From the NCBI GenBank assembly GCA_964374115.1, contig CAYJXK010000001.1:54828-118827 (forward strand): a stretch of DNA of 64,000 bases, given 5' to 3'. Shown piece by piece: positions 24,330-32,463 of this stretch (positions are counted from its first letter, which is position 1; every line of letters starts with the position of its first letter). The notes beneath the pieces were generated by a model, which saw only the letters and a program-made list of their open reading frames with translations, made no database searches and was not told the DNA's origin. The DNA comes from CAYJXK01 sp964374115. Its GTDB lineage: Bacteria > Patescibacteriota > Patescibacteriia > Magasanikbacterales > UBA922. A program made the position numbers and the translations under genes.

Positions 24330-26864
24330 CTACACAAATCGAAATCGTCCATCTTTTTTTTGCAGTGTAACTTTTTCTTTTTTCATCGGCCGTTCTTTAT
24401 AGAAGTGTACTGCCTCGTGGAGCGCTCGCGCAATGGTGCGTTCGATATGACGCGCTCCCGTGTCAATCGTGTATCCTTCTTTGGATATCGCTTCTATCGC
24501 GCTTTTGTGCACGCGCATGGGGAGAGGAATCGTGGCGCCAAGTGCTTGCAAAAGAAGAGCGGATTGTTTTTCAATGATGGCGTGAATGTCTTTGGTTTCA
24601 AATGGAGAAAAGATGCAGACGCGATCAATACGGGCTAAAAGCGATTGGCCGAGCTCCTCTCGAATTTTGTCAAGAATCAACTCGTCACGAAACAAATGCG
24701 GTCGAGAACCAATCGAAGATTCTTCAGAAAATCCGAGACCGGCTTGTTTATAATACTCAGCGCCAATATTGGATGTAAGCACAATCACATTGTGGTGAAA
24801 GAGAATTTTTTTGCCGCTACTATCAGTGAGCTCTCCTTCGTCAAGGATTTGCAAAAGCAAACGCCGTACATCCGGGTGTGCTTTGTCTATTTCATCAAAA
24901 ATAATGAGAGCATGCGGGTGTTTTCGGATGCGTTCGATGAATGAATTGCGGTCTTTGTATCCTACATATCCGGCAGGGGAGCCGAGAAGTTTTGACACCG
25001 CGTGACCCTCGCTGAATTCGCTCATGTCGAGGCGAATGCAGGTATCGGGGTCTAAAAATAATTCTCGGGCCAGTATTTTTGCTAATTCCGTTTTCCCCAC
25101 TCCGCTCGGGCCTACGAACAAAAAGGACGCGCGCGGTCGAGGCCGGGTAGACAGACCAAGAGACGATTGTTGCAGTGTGGTGACCACTCCGTCTATCACA
25201 TGATCCTCTCCAATGATATGAGCAAGAAGCGTGCTGCGAATCGCGGCAATACGATCCCAGTCAGAGCTCATAAGCTGTTCTTCGCGTACCCCCAGCCGAT
25301 CTGCCAACACCCGCGCCACGTCTGCCTCTCGTACGGTCGCGACCGACCGTCTCTTTTTTCCGTGTTTCACGCGTGTCAGTTTCGCGATTGCTTTCTCTGC
25401 TGTCTCGATTTTTTCTTTCCATCGTATCGCGTCTTCGAGGTGTTCTCCGCGAATGGCCTGTGTTTTTTGTTTTTCATAGGCTTCCTTTTCTCCCATGAGT
25501 CCTCGGAGTACCACATCCGTATCATCTGTTGCATGTGCCGAGGCGACTAAGGCAGATGCTTCGTCTAGGAGATCTATTGCTTTGTCCGGAAGATAATGAT
25601 CGTGGATGTATTTCGTACTCAATGTCACTGCTCCTTGAATTGCGGATTCGTCAATCGTAATAGAATGGAATGTTTCATAATTTTTGGCCACGCCAGAAAG
25701 AATACGGATTGTTTCTTCGACTGTGGGTTCCGCAACATCGATGCATTGAAAGCGACGCTCGAGAGCTGGATCAGTTTGAATATATCGTTTGTGTTCATCA
25801 ATCGTGGTTGCGCCAATGCAGTGAATCACCCCACGCGCAAGCGCGGGTTTCAGGATATTCGCGGCATCCATGGTGCCACTGTTCGATCCCGCGCCGACCA
25901 GATTGTGTATTTCATCAATGAAGAGAAGAATATCTGGTCGGTCGGCGATTTCATCAATCAGTTGTTTCAGACGCCCCTCAAATTCTCCGCGATAGATGGT
26001 GCCGGCAATAAGAAGCGGGAGATCAAGCGCCAGGAGTTTTTTGCCTCGCACATGCATCGGCACGTCGCCTTCGAGAATGCGTTTTGCGAGTCCCTCGACA
26101 ATCGCGGTTTTTCCCACGCCTGGTTCGCCAACCAAGAGTGGATTATTTTTTTTGCGTCGGGCAAGAATGTGCACCATACGATCGATTTCTTTTTCTCTTC
26201 CCACTACAGGATCAATCGTCTTTTGCACTGATGGGTCTGTGAGATTGGTCGTAAAAAATTCAAGAGCAGATGGGAGTGAGGGAGCGCTCCGCTTCTTCTT
26301 TTTTTCTTTGGCCACCGTTCCTTCAGGAGAGTGATGCGCGTGCTCCCGCACCTCGTCAATCGCATTGCTCAAATCCTCGACTGCGGGAAAATGGCTGGTG
26401 TTGGTAAAAATGGTATTCACTTGTTCGAGGATATCGGCAATGCGAATATGCAACTTCGCGATGCATTCATGAAGATAATCGTCTCCTTCCTGAAGAAGCG
26501 CATGGAGGAGATGCTCAGTACCCACATAGGTATGTCCATGTTCATAGGCGACGAGCACTGCTTTTTCGATTACCTTTTTCGCGTGCGCGTTCAATTCAAT
26601 CGCCATGAGCGTGTTGTAGGTGTCGGGACGCATTTTTTTTTCATGTCGCTCACGGCGTTTCATCACATCAAGAACATGTTCGGCATTGCATCCTACTTTT
26701 TTGAGTATTTCTGCTCCCACAGATCCTTTTTCTTCTGCAAGCGCAAAGAGAAGATGGAGCGGAGTGACAGTCGAGGACTGTACATTGGCGGCAACCGTCA
26801 TGGCCCGGCCAATAGTGTTTTTGAGATGCGTTGACAATTTATCTAAGAATTGAGTGGGTTGCAT
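24330..26864 (-). CDS. clpC: ClpC-type AAA+ unfoldase
   Basis: An 844-residue Hsp100 protein with an N-terminal double Clp_N domain, AAA-1 with Walker A GEPGVGKTAIVEGLA, a short UVR-like middle segment (RGEHLEDAIRWKEKIE) rather than the long ClpB coiled coil, AAA-2 with GPSGVGKTELAKILA, and a C-terminal D2-small domain. The loop after AAA-2 contains GLGFSEES, the LGF-type tripeptide used by ClpC/ClpA to dock on ClpP, so it probably feeds a protease rather than acting as a disaggregase. No clpP is in the window. The gene is divergent from phosphomannomutase across a repeat-rich spacer. Confidence 0.93.
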   Translation of the reverse strand: MQPTQFLDKLSTHLKNTIGRAMTVAANVQSSTVTPLHLLFALAEEKGSVGAEILKKVGCNAEHVLDVMKRRERHEKKMRPDTYNTLMAIELNAHAKKVIEKAVLVAYEHGHTYVGTEHLLHALLQEGDDYLHECIAKLHIRIADILEQVNTIFTNTSHFPAVEDLSNAIDEVREHAHHSPEGTVAKEKKKKRSAPSLPSALEFFTTNLTDPSVQKTIDPVVGREKEIDRMVHILARRKKNNPLLVGEPGVGKTAIVEGLAKRILEGDVPMHVRGKKLLALDLPLLIAGTIYRGEFEGRLKQLIDEIADRPDILLFIDEIHNLVGAGSNSGTMDAANILKPALARGVIHCIGATTIDEHKRYIQTDPALERRFQCIDVAEPTVEETIRILSGVAKNYETFHSITIDESAIQGAVTLSTKYIHDHYLPDKAIDLLDEASALVASAHATDDTDVVLRGLMGEKEAYEKQKTQAIRGEHLEDAIRWKEKIETAEKAIAKLTRVKHGKKRRSVATVREADVARVLADRLGVREEQLMSSDWDRIAAIRSTLLAHIIGEDHVIDGVVTTLQQSSLGLSTRPRPRASFLFVGPSGVGKTELAKILARELFLDPDTCIRLDMSEFSEGHAVSKLLGSPAGYVGYKDRNSFIERIRKHPHALIIFDEIDKAHPDVRRLLLQILDEGELTDSSGKKILFHHNVIVLTSNIGAEYYKQAGLGFSEESSIGSRPHLFRDELILDKIREELGQSLLARIDRVCIFSPFETKDIHAIIEKQSALLLQALGATIPLPMRVHKSAIEAISKEGYTIDTGARHIERTIARALHEAVHFYKERPMKKEKVTLQKKDGRFRFV

Positions 26865-26928
26865 ATAACCTATTGTCTATATGATGAGGGGTAGTATATA
26901 CTCTTTGTATTCTCAATTCAAGTAGTAT

Positions 26929-27137
26929 GAACTCATAGCGAATTATCCCTCCGCATGGTCACGATTCCTTTTTTCTTCCCTCCAAAATCTGCACGCGCAA
27001 AACTCAAACCGCATCATAGGCACCCACAGCGTTCTCTACACGCCTGTTTTGCCACTGAGCATTGGAGGCGAAAAAAAAAGGAATCGTGACCATGCTTCAT
27101 ACAGCGGATACTGCATGGAAACTCGCTATTGAGTTTT
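26929..27137. repeat. Composite repeat: R1 ends surrounding an R3 hairpin (copy A)
   Basis: Outer ends are the two halves of element R1 (GAACTCATAGCGAATT at 26929-26944 and GAAACTCGCTATTGAG from 27118). Inside lies R3 copy A, with 16-bp perfect arms GCATGGTCACGATTCC (26953-26968) and its complement (27079-27094), extended by CCTCCAA against TTGGAGG. The whole divergent spacer between clpC and phosphomannomutase is occupied by it. Confidence 0.8.
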
Positions 27138-27179
27138 ATAGCAAACAACTGCTGACAGATGACGGTTGAAAGCCAATAT

Positions 27180-28538
27180 ATGATTGATCAATCACTTTTT
27201 CGCAATTATGATGTCCGGGGGGAATATGGAACCGTGTTGACTGAAGAAGCGGCATACCATATTGCTCATGCGTATGCCGCGCTCAAACACCCGCGCACGG
27301 TCGTGGTGGGTTCAGATGCACGGATATCATCTCCCACTCTCAAACAAGCTGTGGTTCGGGGGCTTACCGAGCAAGGGGTGGATGTCATTGATATTGGCCT
27401 TGTTTCCACAGACGCGATGTATTTTTCTACATGGTTTTACGGATATGATGGTGGCATCATGGTGACCGCTTCCCACATGCCGCGTGAGTTTAATGGCCTC
27501 AAATTTCTCGCGCTCGATACGCATGGCGTGCTTGCTCCGATTGGCAGAGGGCTGGGAATGGAAGAATTGGAGAAATTGACTCTTCAATCAGACACAGGAC
27601 AAAAAGTTACTGCGAGTGGGAATATATCTCGCAAAGACATCTGGGATGATTTTGTCCGTTTTACCCACGAATTCGTGGATGTTGGCGCTATCAAACCACT
27701 TCATGTCGTGATGGACGCGGGAAACGGTATGGGAGGATTCGTCGCTGATAAAGTATTTGCCGGCCTGCCACTTTCGATCGAGCGTTTGTGTTTTGAACCA
27801 GACGGCAATTTCCCCAATCATCCGGCCAATCCCATTCTCGAAGAGAATCGAGTGGATAGTATTGAAAAAGTGAAAGCCACCGGCGCTGATCTTGGTGTCG
27901 CGTGGGACGCAGATTGTGACAGGGTCTATTTTATTGATGAAAAAGGGAATTTTGTTCATGGGGATTTTATCGCAACGCTCCTGGCGCTCCACATATTAAA
28001 AAAACATCCTGGAGAAGGTATTGTCTATGATCTTCGGTTTAGTCGGGCACTCAAAGATTGGGTCGGGAAAGCAGGAGGGATCCCGCACATGAGCCGCGTG
28101 GGGCATACCTACATCAAACATCACATGTACGAGACCAAGTCGATCTTTGGCGGAGAAATAAGCGGCCATTATTATTTTGCCAGAAACAAATATATGGAAA
28201 ACGGGTTCGCGCCCGTGCTTATGATTATGGAAATGATGTCGGCACAGGACAAAACACTCTCTGAGTTGGTACGGGATCTCGGTTCTTATTATATTTCTGG
28301 CGAAATGAATTTTCCTGTCAAAGATACAACGGCAGTGATCCGGGCGTTTGAAGAAACATATCAAAATGGACATCTATCGAAACTAGATGGCTTGAGTGTC
28401 GAATTCGCAGATTGGCATTTTAACGTGCGCCCATCGGCGAACGATCCGGTGCTGCGCCTCACGCTTGAGGCGACAAGCCCCGCGCTTCTTGACGAAAAGA
28501 AAAAAGCAATCATCTCTGTCATCGAGTCGTTCGTATAA
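27180..28538 (+). CDS. manB: Phosphomannomutase/phosphoglucomutase
   Basis: A 452-residue alpha-D-phosphohexomutase that interconverts hexose 1- and 6-phosphates for nucleotide-sugar synthesis. It has the phosphoserine loop TASHMPREFNG (Met replaces the usual Asn after TASH), the metal loop DADCDRVYF, the sugar loop GEISGHYYF and the C-terminal phosphate-binding loop VRPSANDPVLRL. The frame extends to an ATG at 27159; the one at 27180 gives MIDQSLFRNYDVRG, the usual N-terminus. It probably supplies precursors for the GT-C and UGM-like enzymes nearby. Confidence 0.93.
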   Translation: MIDQSLFRNYDVRGEYGTVLTEEAAYHIAHAYAALKHPRTVVVGSDARISSPTLKQAVVRGLTEQGVDVIDIGLVSTDAMYFSTWFYGYDGGIMVTASHMPREFNGLKFLALDTHGVLAPIGRGLGMEELEKLTLQSDTGQKVTASGNISRKDIWDDFVRFTHEFVDVGAIKPLHVVMDAGNGMGGFVADKVFAGLPLSIERLCFEPDGNFPNHPANPILEENRVDSIEKVKATGADLGVAWDADCDRVYFIDEKGNFVHGDFIATLLALHILKKHPGEGIVYDLRFSRALKDWVGKAGGIPHMSRVGHTYIKHHMYETKSIFGGEISGHYYFARNKYMENGFAPVLMIMEMMSAQDKTLSELVRDLGSYYISGEMNFPVKDTTAVIRAFEETYQNGHLSKLDGLSVEFADWHFNVRPSANDPVLRLTLEATSPALLDEKKKAIISVIESFV

Positions 28539-28553
28539 TACGTTCCTGCCATG

Positions 28554-28865
28554 TCATCTTATCGATTCTTTCACCCACTGACGATACGCTTTGTTGCTGT
28601 CCCCTGTTGGAATTTCAATGATGCAAGGGGTGATATCACTGTGGAGTTCCCCCACTCGTTGTATCACGTCTTTGACAAGTGTAGTATCTGTTTTTAACAG
28701 AAGTACTGTTTCAATATCATTCTGAATTTTATCTTGCCATCGGTAGAGCGATTCCATGCCGTCAATGATATTTGCGCACGCGATAAGACGCTCATCAAGG
28801 AGCGTCTTTGCGATGGTTGTCGCTTCTTCTTTGTCTTTCGTTGTTACATACAGAAGAGACACCAT
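28554..28865 (-). CDS. cutA: CutA1 divalent-ion tolerance protein
   Basis: A 103-residue CutA1, the small trimeric ferredoxin-like protein. Signature segments are LLYVTTKDKEEATTIAKTLLDERLIACANI, SLYRWQDKIQNDIETVLLLKT and the C-terminal EIPTGDSNKAYRQWV. Family length is 100-115 residues. Its exact role is debated (metal tolerance, signalling by analogy with PII). It is convergent with phosphomannomutase (15-base gap) and 70 bases downstream of htpX. Confidence 0.93.
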   Translation of the reverse strand: MVSLLYVTTKDKEEATTIAKTLLDERLIACANIIDGMESLYRWQDKIQNDIETVLLLKTDTTLVKDVIQRVGELHSDITPCIIEIPTGDSNKAYRQWVKESIR

Positions 28866-28935
28866 ATCATGGTTGGGTTATGTATCAGGAAGCTGAGCTT
28901 TACCGGGTTTTTGTTGTTGGTCGGCATAGGTGATA

Positions 28936-29817
28936 TTACATTTCTCGTAATCGTTTTAACCTCTCCTCAATCGGTGGATGTGTCGAGAACAAATGCGACA
29001 GCGTTTTCTTTTTGAAAGGATTCGCGATAAACAAATGTGCGGTGGCTTCACTCGCGGTTTGAAGTGGTGTTTTTGAGATTGATATTTTTTCCAAAGCCCG
29101 GGCAAGTCCTTCTGGATAGCGAGTGAGAAGCGCGCCAGAAGCATCAGCAAGAAACTCGCGTTTTCGTGAAATCGCGAGTTTGATGAGCTCTCCAATCAGG
29201 GGAGCCAAGATCATAAGGACGATCCCTACAATCATGAGCAGTCCGCCAGCCGAGTTTCGACTAGTATTGTCTCGACCACCAAATCCAAACAATCGCGCGC
29301 GGAAAAACATGTCCGCAAGAAGCGCGAGTCCTCCAACAAGGACAACAACGATCGTCATCACCCGAATATCATAATTTTTAATATGCGATAGCTCGTGCGC
29401 GATCACACCTTCGAGCTCTTCATTTTTGAGCGCTTCAATGAGTCCGGTCGTCATCGCGATATGCGCATGCTCTGGGTCGCGGCCAGTGGCAAAAGCATTG
29501 AGAGCAGAGGAGGGGATACTGTATACCTTTGGCATGGGCATACCAGCCGTAATGGCTAGATTTTCTACCAGACGATAGACATACAGGTTGTCTTGTTTTT
29601 GAATTTCTTTTGCGCCAGCAGAGCGTAGTGCGATTTTGTCTCCTTGAAAATAACTTACCAGCGTCATGATCATCGAGAGAATGAAGGCGAAGGCCATCAT
29701 TTCATAGCCATAGCCGAGATATTCGGATAAGAGATACCCAAGACCAAGAATCACTGCGATGAACAGAGTGATAAGAAAGACTGTTTTTCGTTTGTTGGTA
29801 GTGATTTGGTTGTACAT
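28936..29817 (-). CDS. htpX: Membrane zinc metalloprotease HtpX
   Basis: A 293-residue M48 peptidase with two N-terminal helices (TVFLITLFIAVILGLGYLL; MMAFAFILSMIMTLVSYF), the zinc motif VIAHELSHIKN (HExxH) near residue 140, and two further helices after it (VMTIVVVLVGGLALL; LMIVGIVLMILAPLIG). The third Zn ligand is probably the Glu in SRKREFLADA. It degrades damaged membrane proteins. It is the third gene of lemA-lipoprotein-htpX; lemA and htpX are often paired in bacteria. Confidence 0.95.
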   Translation of the reverse strand: MYNQITTNKRKTVFLITLFIAVILGLGYLLSEYLGYGYEMMAFAFILSMIMTLVSYFQGDKIALRSAGAKEIQKQDNLYVYRLVENLAITAGMPMPKVYSIPSSALNAFATGRDPEHAHIAMTTGLIEALKNEELEGVIAHELSHIKNYDIRVMTIVVVLVGGLALLADMFFRARLFGFGGRDNTSRNSAGGLLMIVGIVLMILAPLIGELIKLAISRKREFLADASGALLTRYPEGLARALEKISISKTPLQTASEATAHLFIANPFKKKTLSHLFSTHPPIEERLKRLREM

Positions 29818-29834
29818 AAAAATTCTTGTGATGT

Positions 29835-30233
29835 CTATATATCCTTCATCGGCCTGAGAACTGAAAATCCTTGGCTCGCTTCGGTCGTGGGTACAATTTT
29901 TTCGATCACGTATTTCCCAGATCCGATCGTGAGCACGTCACCTTTGAATACAATTTCGGTTTTTTCCGGTTCCCCATCGCGCCAAATCACTATTCGCATA
30001 CTCATCCTTTTGCCATCTGCCGTTTCTTGCTCCAAATAATTCCCACTTCCCACATGCCACACATCATCTTTTCCAGTTGGTATATCCGGAAACAAGACGA
30101 CTGATGTTTCTTTCAACATCCGCGTGTCCGGGGGGAAAGATAGGTCTGGCTGTGCGGATTGTTTCATCGCAGTCTGATTGCAACTCACACCGAGAATCAG
30201 GAGGATAAAAATGAACCCCACAATTGTTTTCAT
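29835..30233 (-). CDS. Small lipoprotein, function unknown
   Basis: About 132 residues from the ATG at 30233 (MKTIVGFIFILLILGVSC). The N-terminus is a lipoprotein signal with Cys at the end of LILGVSC. The mature part has DVWHVGSGNYLEQETADGKRMSMRIVIW and a C-terminal beta-rich segment (VFKGDVLTIGSGKYVIEKI), compatible with a small beta-sandwich. The frame extends 40 residues upstream, but that part lacks protein character and precedes the signal peptide. Its place between lemA and htpX suggests a role in membrane protein quality control. Confidence 0.72.
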   Translation of the reverse strand: MKTIVGFIFILLILGVSCNQTAMKQSAQPDLSFPPDTRMLKETSVVLFPDIPTGKDDVWHVGSGNYLEQETADGKRMSMRIVIWRDGEPEKTEIVFKGDVLTIGSGKYVIEKIVPTTEASQGFSVLRPMKDI

Positions 30234-30282
30234 ACAAGGTTCTAGATGATTGTGAGACAGGCTTTGAGCATCATGAGGATGA

Positions 30283-30849
30283 TCAGGCGAGTTGTACTGT
30301 GACATTCTCACGTTCTTTCGCATCTTCAATTTCAAAAAATACAAACGCGGCAAACTTCATCGAACCAGCGATGAGGTTGTTTGGAAAGACTTCGATTTTT
30401 GTATTGAAGTCACGCACTTGGCCATTGTAAAAGCGTCGTGAGGCTTGGATTTTATTTTCCGTGTCAGAGAGCTCATCCATAAGTTGCGCGACATTCGTGT
30501 TGGCCTTGAGATCTGGATAGGCCTCGACCGCGATTTGGAGTTGGCCGAGCATGCCGCCAAGCGCGCCTTCGGTTTGAGCGAGTGTTTTGGTGTCACCGGA
30601 TTTTTGCGCTTCGACTGCTTTGGCGCGAAATTGGGTAATACGCTCAAGCAGTTCGCGTTCATGCGTCATGTATCCTTTGACGCTGTTCACAAGATTGGGA
30701 ATCAGGTCATGCCTTCGTTTCAATTGCACATCAATATCACTCCACGCTTCTTTCACCCGATTGCGCAGTTGGATGAGACCATTGTAAACGACGATGAGCC
30801 AAAGAAGCAAAAGAACCAGAATGCCGAGAAGAATGAGTGTGAGGGACAT
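30283..30849 (-). CDS. lemA: LemA family protein
   Basis: A 188-residue LemA: one N-terminal membrane helix (LILLGILVLLLLWLIVVYNGL) followed by the conserved helical domain NRVKEAWSDIDVQLKRRHDLIPNL, then LVNSVKGYMTHERELLERI and the terminal FNTKIEVFPNNLIA. The family forms a helical bundle with an outward N-terminal tip. Its biochemical role is unknown, but it commonly lies next to htpX, as here with one lipoprotein between. Confidence 0.95.
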   Translation of the reverse strand: MSLTLILLGILVLLLLWLIVVYNGLIQLRNRVKEAWSDIDVQLKRRHDLIPNLVNSVKGYMTHERELLERITQFRAKAVEAQKSGDTKTLAQTEGALGGMLGQLQIAVEAYPDLKANTNVAQLMDELSDTENKIQASRRFYNGQVRDFNTKIEVFPNNLIAGSMKFAAFVFFEIEDAKERENVTVQLA

Positions 30850-30872
30850 AGTATTACGTTATGAATAAAAAA

Positions 30873-32297
30873 TTAAACATGATGATCTTCTTCATGATAC
30901 ACCCGCTCGGTATTTACTTCCCAGAGGTTATGGTTGGCTCCGAGGAGGTTCTCGACCGCGAGCATGGCAGTAAGCATGGAGTGATCCTGGTTATTATACC
31001 TGTGCATGCCATTTCTGCCAACAGGATAGAGATTTTTGAGCGGAGATAAGCCATTTTGAATCGTTTTTATGACTTCGTGATAGGACTCGTCGTAGATAGG
31101 GTAGGTTTTTTCCATTCGGACCACATGCCCGTCAACCACATCTGCTTTTTTCCCCAAGCCAATGCGTTCGAGCTCATCAGCGGCTTTTTTGAGAAGCGCG
31201 TCATCTGACGCCATCCAAAGCGGGTCGCTCGTAAACGTAAAATATTCCATGCCGAGACAGGTCGTGGTCGGATCCTCCACCATATCGAGAGACCAATTTT
31301 TGAAATTTTGAATTCGAGCGACATCCACATCAGGATCATGAATATAAATCCAATTGTCGGGGAATATGTCTTGTTTTTTGAGAACCAGCGCCACTAAAAG
31401 AAAGTCGCGATATCGAAGCCGACGCGCCGCTTCCTGAAGCTCAGTTGTTAGCGCGGGGGAAAAAAGAGGAATGAGTTCTCTGAGGGGCATAGAAGAAATA
31501 ATCGCAGAACAGGGGAGTGTTGTTTCCTCTCTTGTCGCGCTATTTCGAATGGTAATGCTTTTCACGCGCTCTCCGTCATGCTCAATACGCACCGGAATGG
31601 AATGAAAAAGAAATATCGCCTGTCCACTTGCTTGTAATCGATCTCGCAGTTTTTCCCACATCATACCGGGGCCAAGTCGGGGGTAATAGAAAGAATCAAT
31701 GAGTGATGTGATCTGTTTTTTGTTTCCGAAAAACGCAGTCTTTATCGCGCTTCCGAGCGACATTCCTTTGATGCGTTGTGCCGCCCAATCCGCGCGAATC
31801 TGTTCACACGGAATTCCCCACACTTTTTCTGTGTAGTGTTGAAAAAATATGGTGTAGAGATATGTCCCAAAGTGATTCACGATATAGTCACGAAATGAGA
31901 TTTCGTTTTTTATGGGAAAGAGTTGTGCTTTGGCGAAACTGAGGAGCGCTCGGCTACTTCGGAAGCTCCCCAGTTTTTTGAGTACGTCAAGCGGTCGCAT
32001 GGGGTAATAAAAAAATCGTTTATGAAAATAAATGCGAGAGAGACGTTTGCAACGGAGAAAATCATCGCCCAGTATTTCTTTCCATAAGGTCATGACACGA
32101 TCTACTTTTGTGAAAAAACGATGTCCACCAATGTCAAATCTCCATTGTTTATACTCTGTGGTTCGCGCGATGCCGCCAACGGTATGAGCCTCTTTTTCTA
32201 CAATGATACACGGCATGTCGTGTTTCTCGAGCTCGTATCCAGCCGTGAGGCCCGCGGGGCCAGCGCCGATAATGATACATGGGTCTGTGGAGTGCAC
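30873..32297 (-). CDS. FAD-dependent oxidoreductase, UDP-galactopyranose mutase/amine oxidase-like
   Basis: A 474-residue flavoprotein. The FAD-binding Rossmann motif is at the N-terminus (CIIIGAGPAGLTAGYELEK, with E of IIVEKEAHTVGG binding the ribose), followed by FDIGGHRFFTKVDRV, which is close to UDP-galactopyranose mutase and protoporphyrinogen oxidase-like proteins. The C-terminal FAD segment is LYPVGRNGMHRYNNQDHSMLTA. Proteins of this subfamily are often found in polysaccharide loci. The substrate is not readable; a sugar-nucleotide mutase or a carotenoid/porphyrin-type oxidase are both possible. The GT-C neighbour favours the first. Confidence 0.8.
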   Translation of the reverse strand: MHSTDPCIIIGAGPAGLTAGYELEKHDMPCIIVEKEAHTVGGIARTTEYKQWRFDIGGHRFFTKVDRVMTLWKEILGDDFLRCKRLSRIYFHKRFFYYPMRPLDVLKKLGSFRSSRALLSFAKAQLFPIKNEISFRDYIVNHFGTYLYTIFFQHYTEKVWGIPCEQIRADWAAQRIKGMSLGSAIKTAFFGNKKQITSLIDSFYYPRLGPGMMWEKLRDRLQASGQAIFLFHSIPVRIEHDGERVKSITIRNSATREETTLPCSAIISSMPLRELIPLFSPALTTELQEAARRLRYRDFLLVALVLKKQDIFPDNWIYIHDPDVDVARIQNFKNWSLDMVEDPTTTCLGMEYFTFTSDPLWMASDDALLKKAADELERIGLGKKADVVDGHVVRMEKTYPIYDESYHEVIKTIQNGLSPLKNLYPVGRNGMHRYNNQDHSMLTAMLAVENLLGANHNLWEVNTERVYHEEDHHV

Positions 32298-32354
32298 AAT
32301 TGAGATGTTACGAATACTATTGAACGTAGAGCGAGTTTCCCATCAGCATCCTCT

Positions 32355-32460
32355 GATTCCTTTTTCTTCCCTCCAAAATACATTGATAGCCATCCATGAG
32401 TCGCTCCATACACGCGGGTGTTGGCCCCGAGCGTTGGGGGCAAAGAAAAAAAGAATTTCA
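32355..32460. repeat. R3 hairpin element, copy B
   Basis: A region with GATTCCTTTTTCTTCCCTCC at one end and GTTGGGGGCAAAGAAAAAAA at the other, flanking a GC-rich centre containing TACACGCGGGTGTTGGCCCC and GAGCGTTGG. Copy A at 26953-27094 has the same ends and a matching centre (TACACGCCTGTTTTGCC, GAGCATTGG). It occupies the gap between the flavoprotein and GT-C genes, both minus strand. Confidence 0.75.
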
Positions 32461-32463
32461 TCT

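Noticed and set aside
24330..26864. Calling the Hsp100 gene clpB
   Set aside because: It lacks the long coiled-coil middle domain and has a short UVR-like segment and an LGF loop, which fit ClpC.
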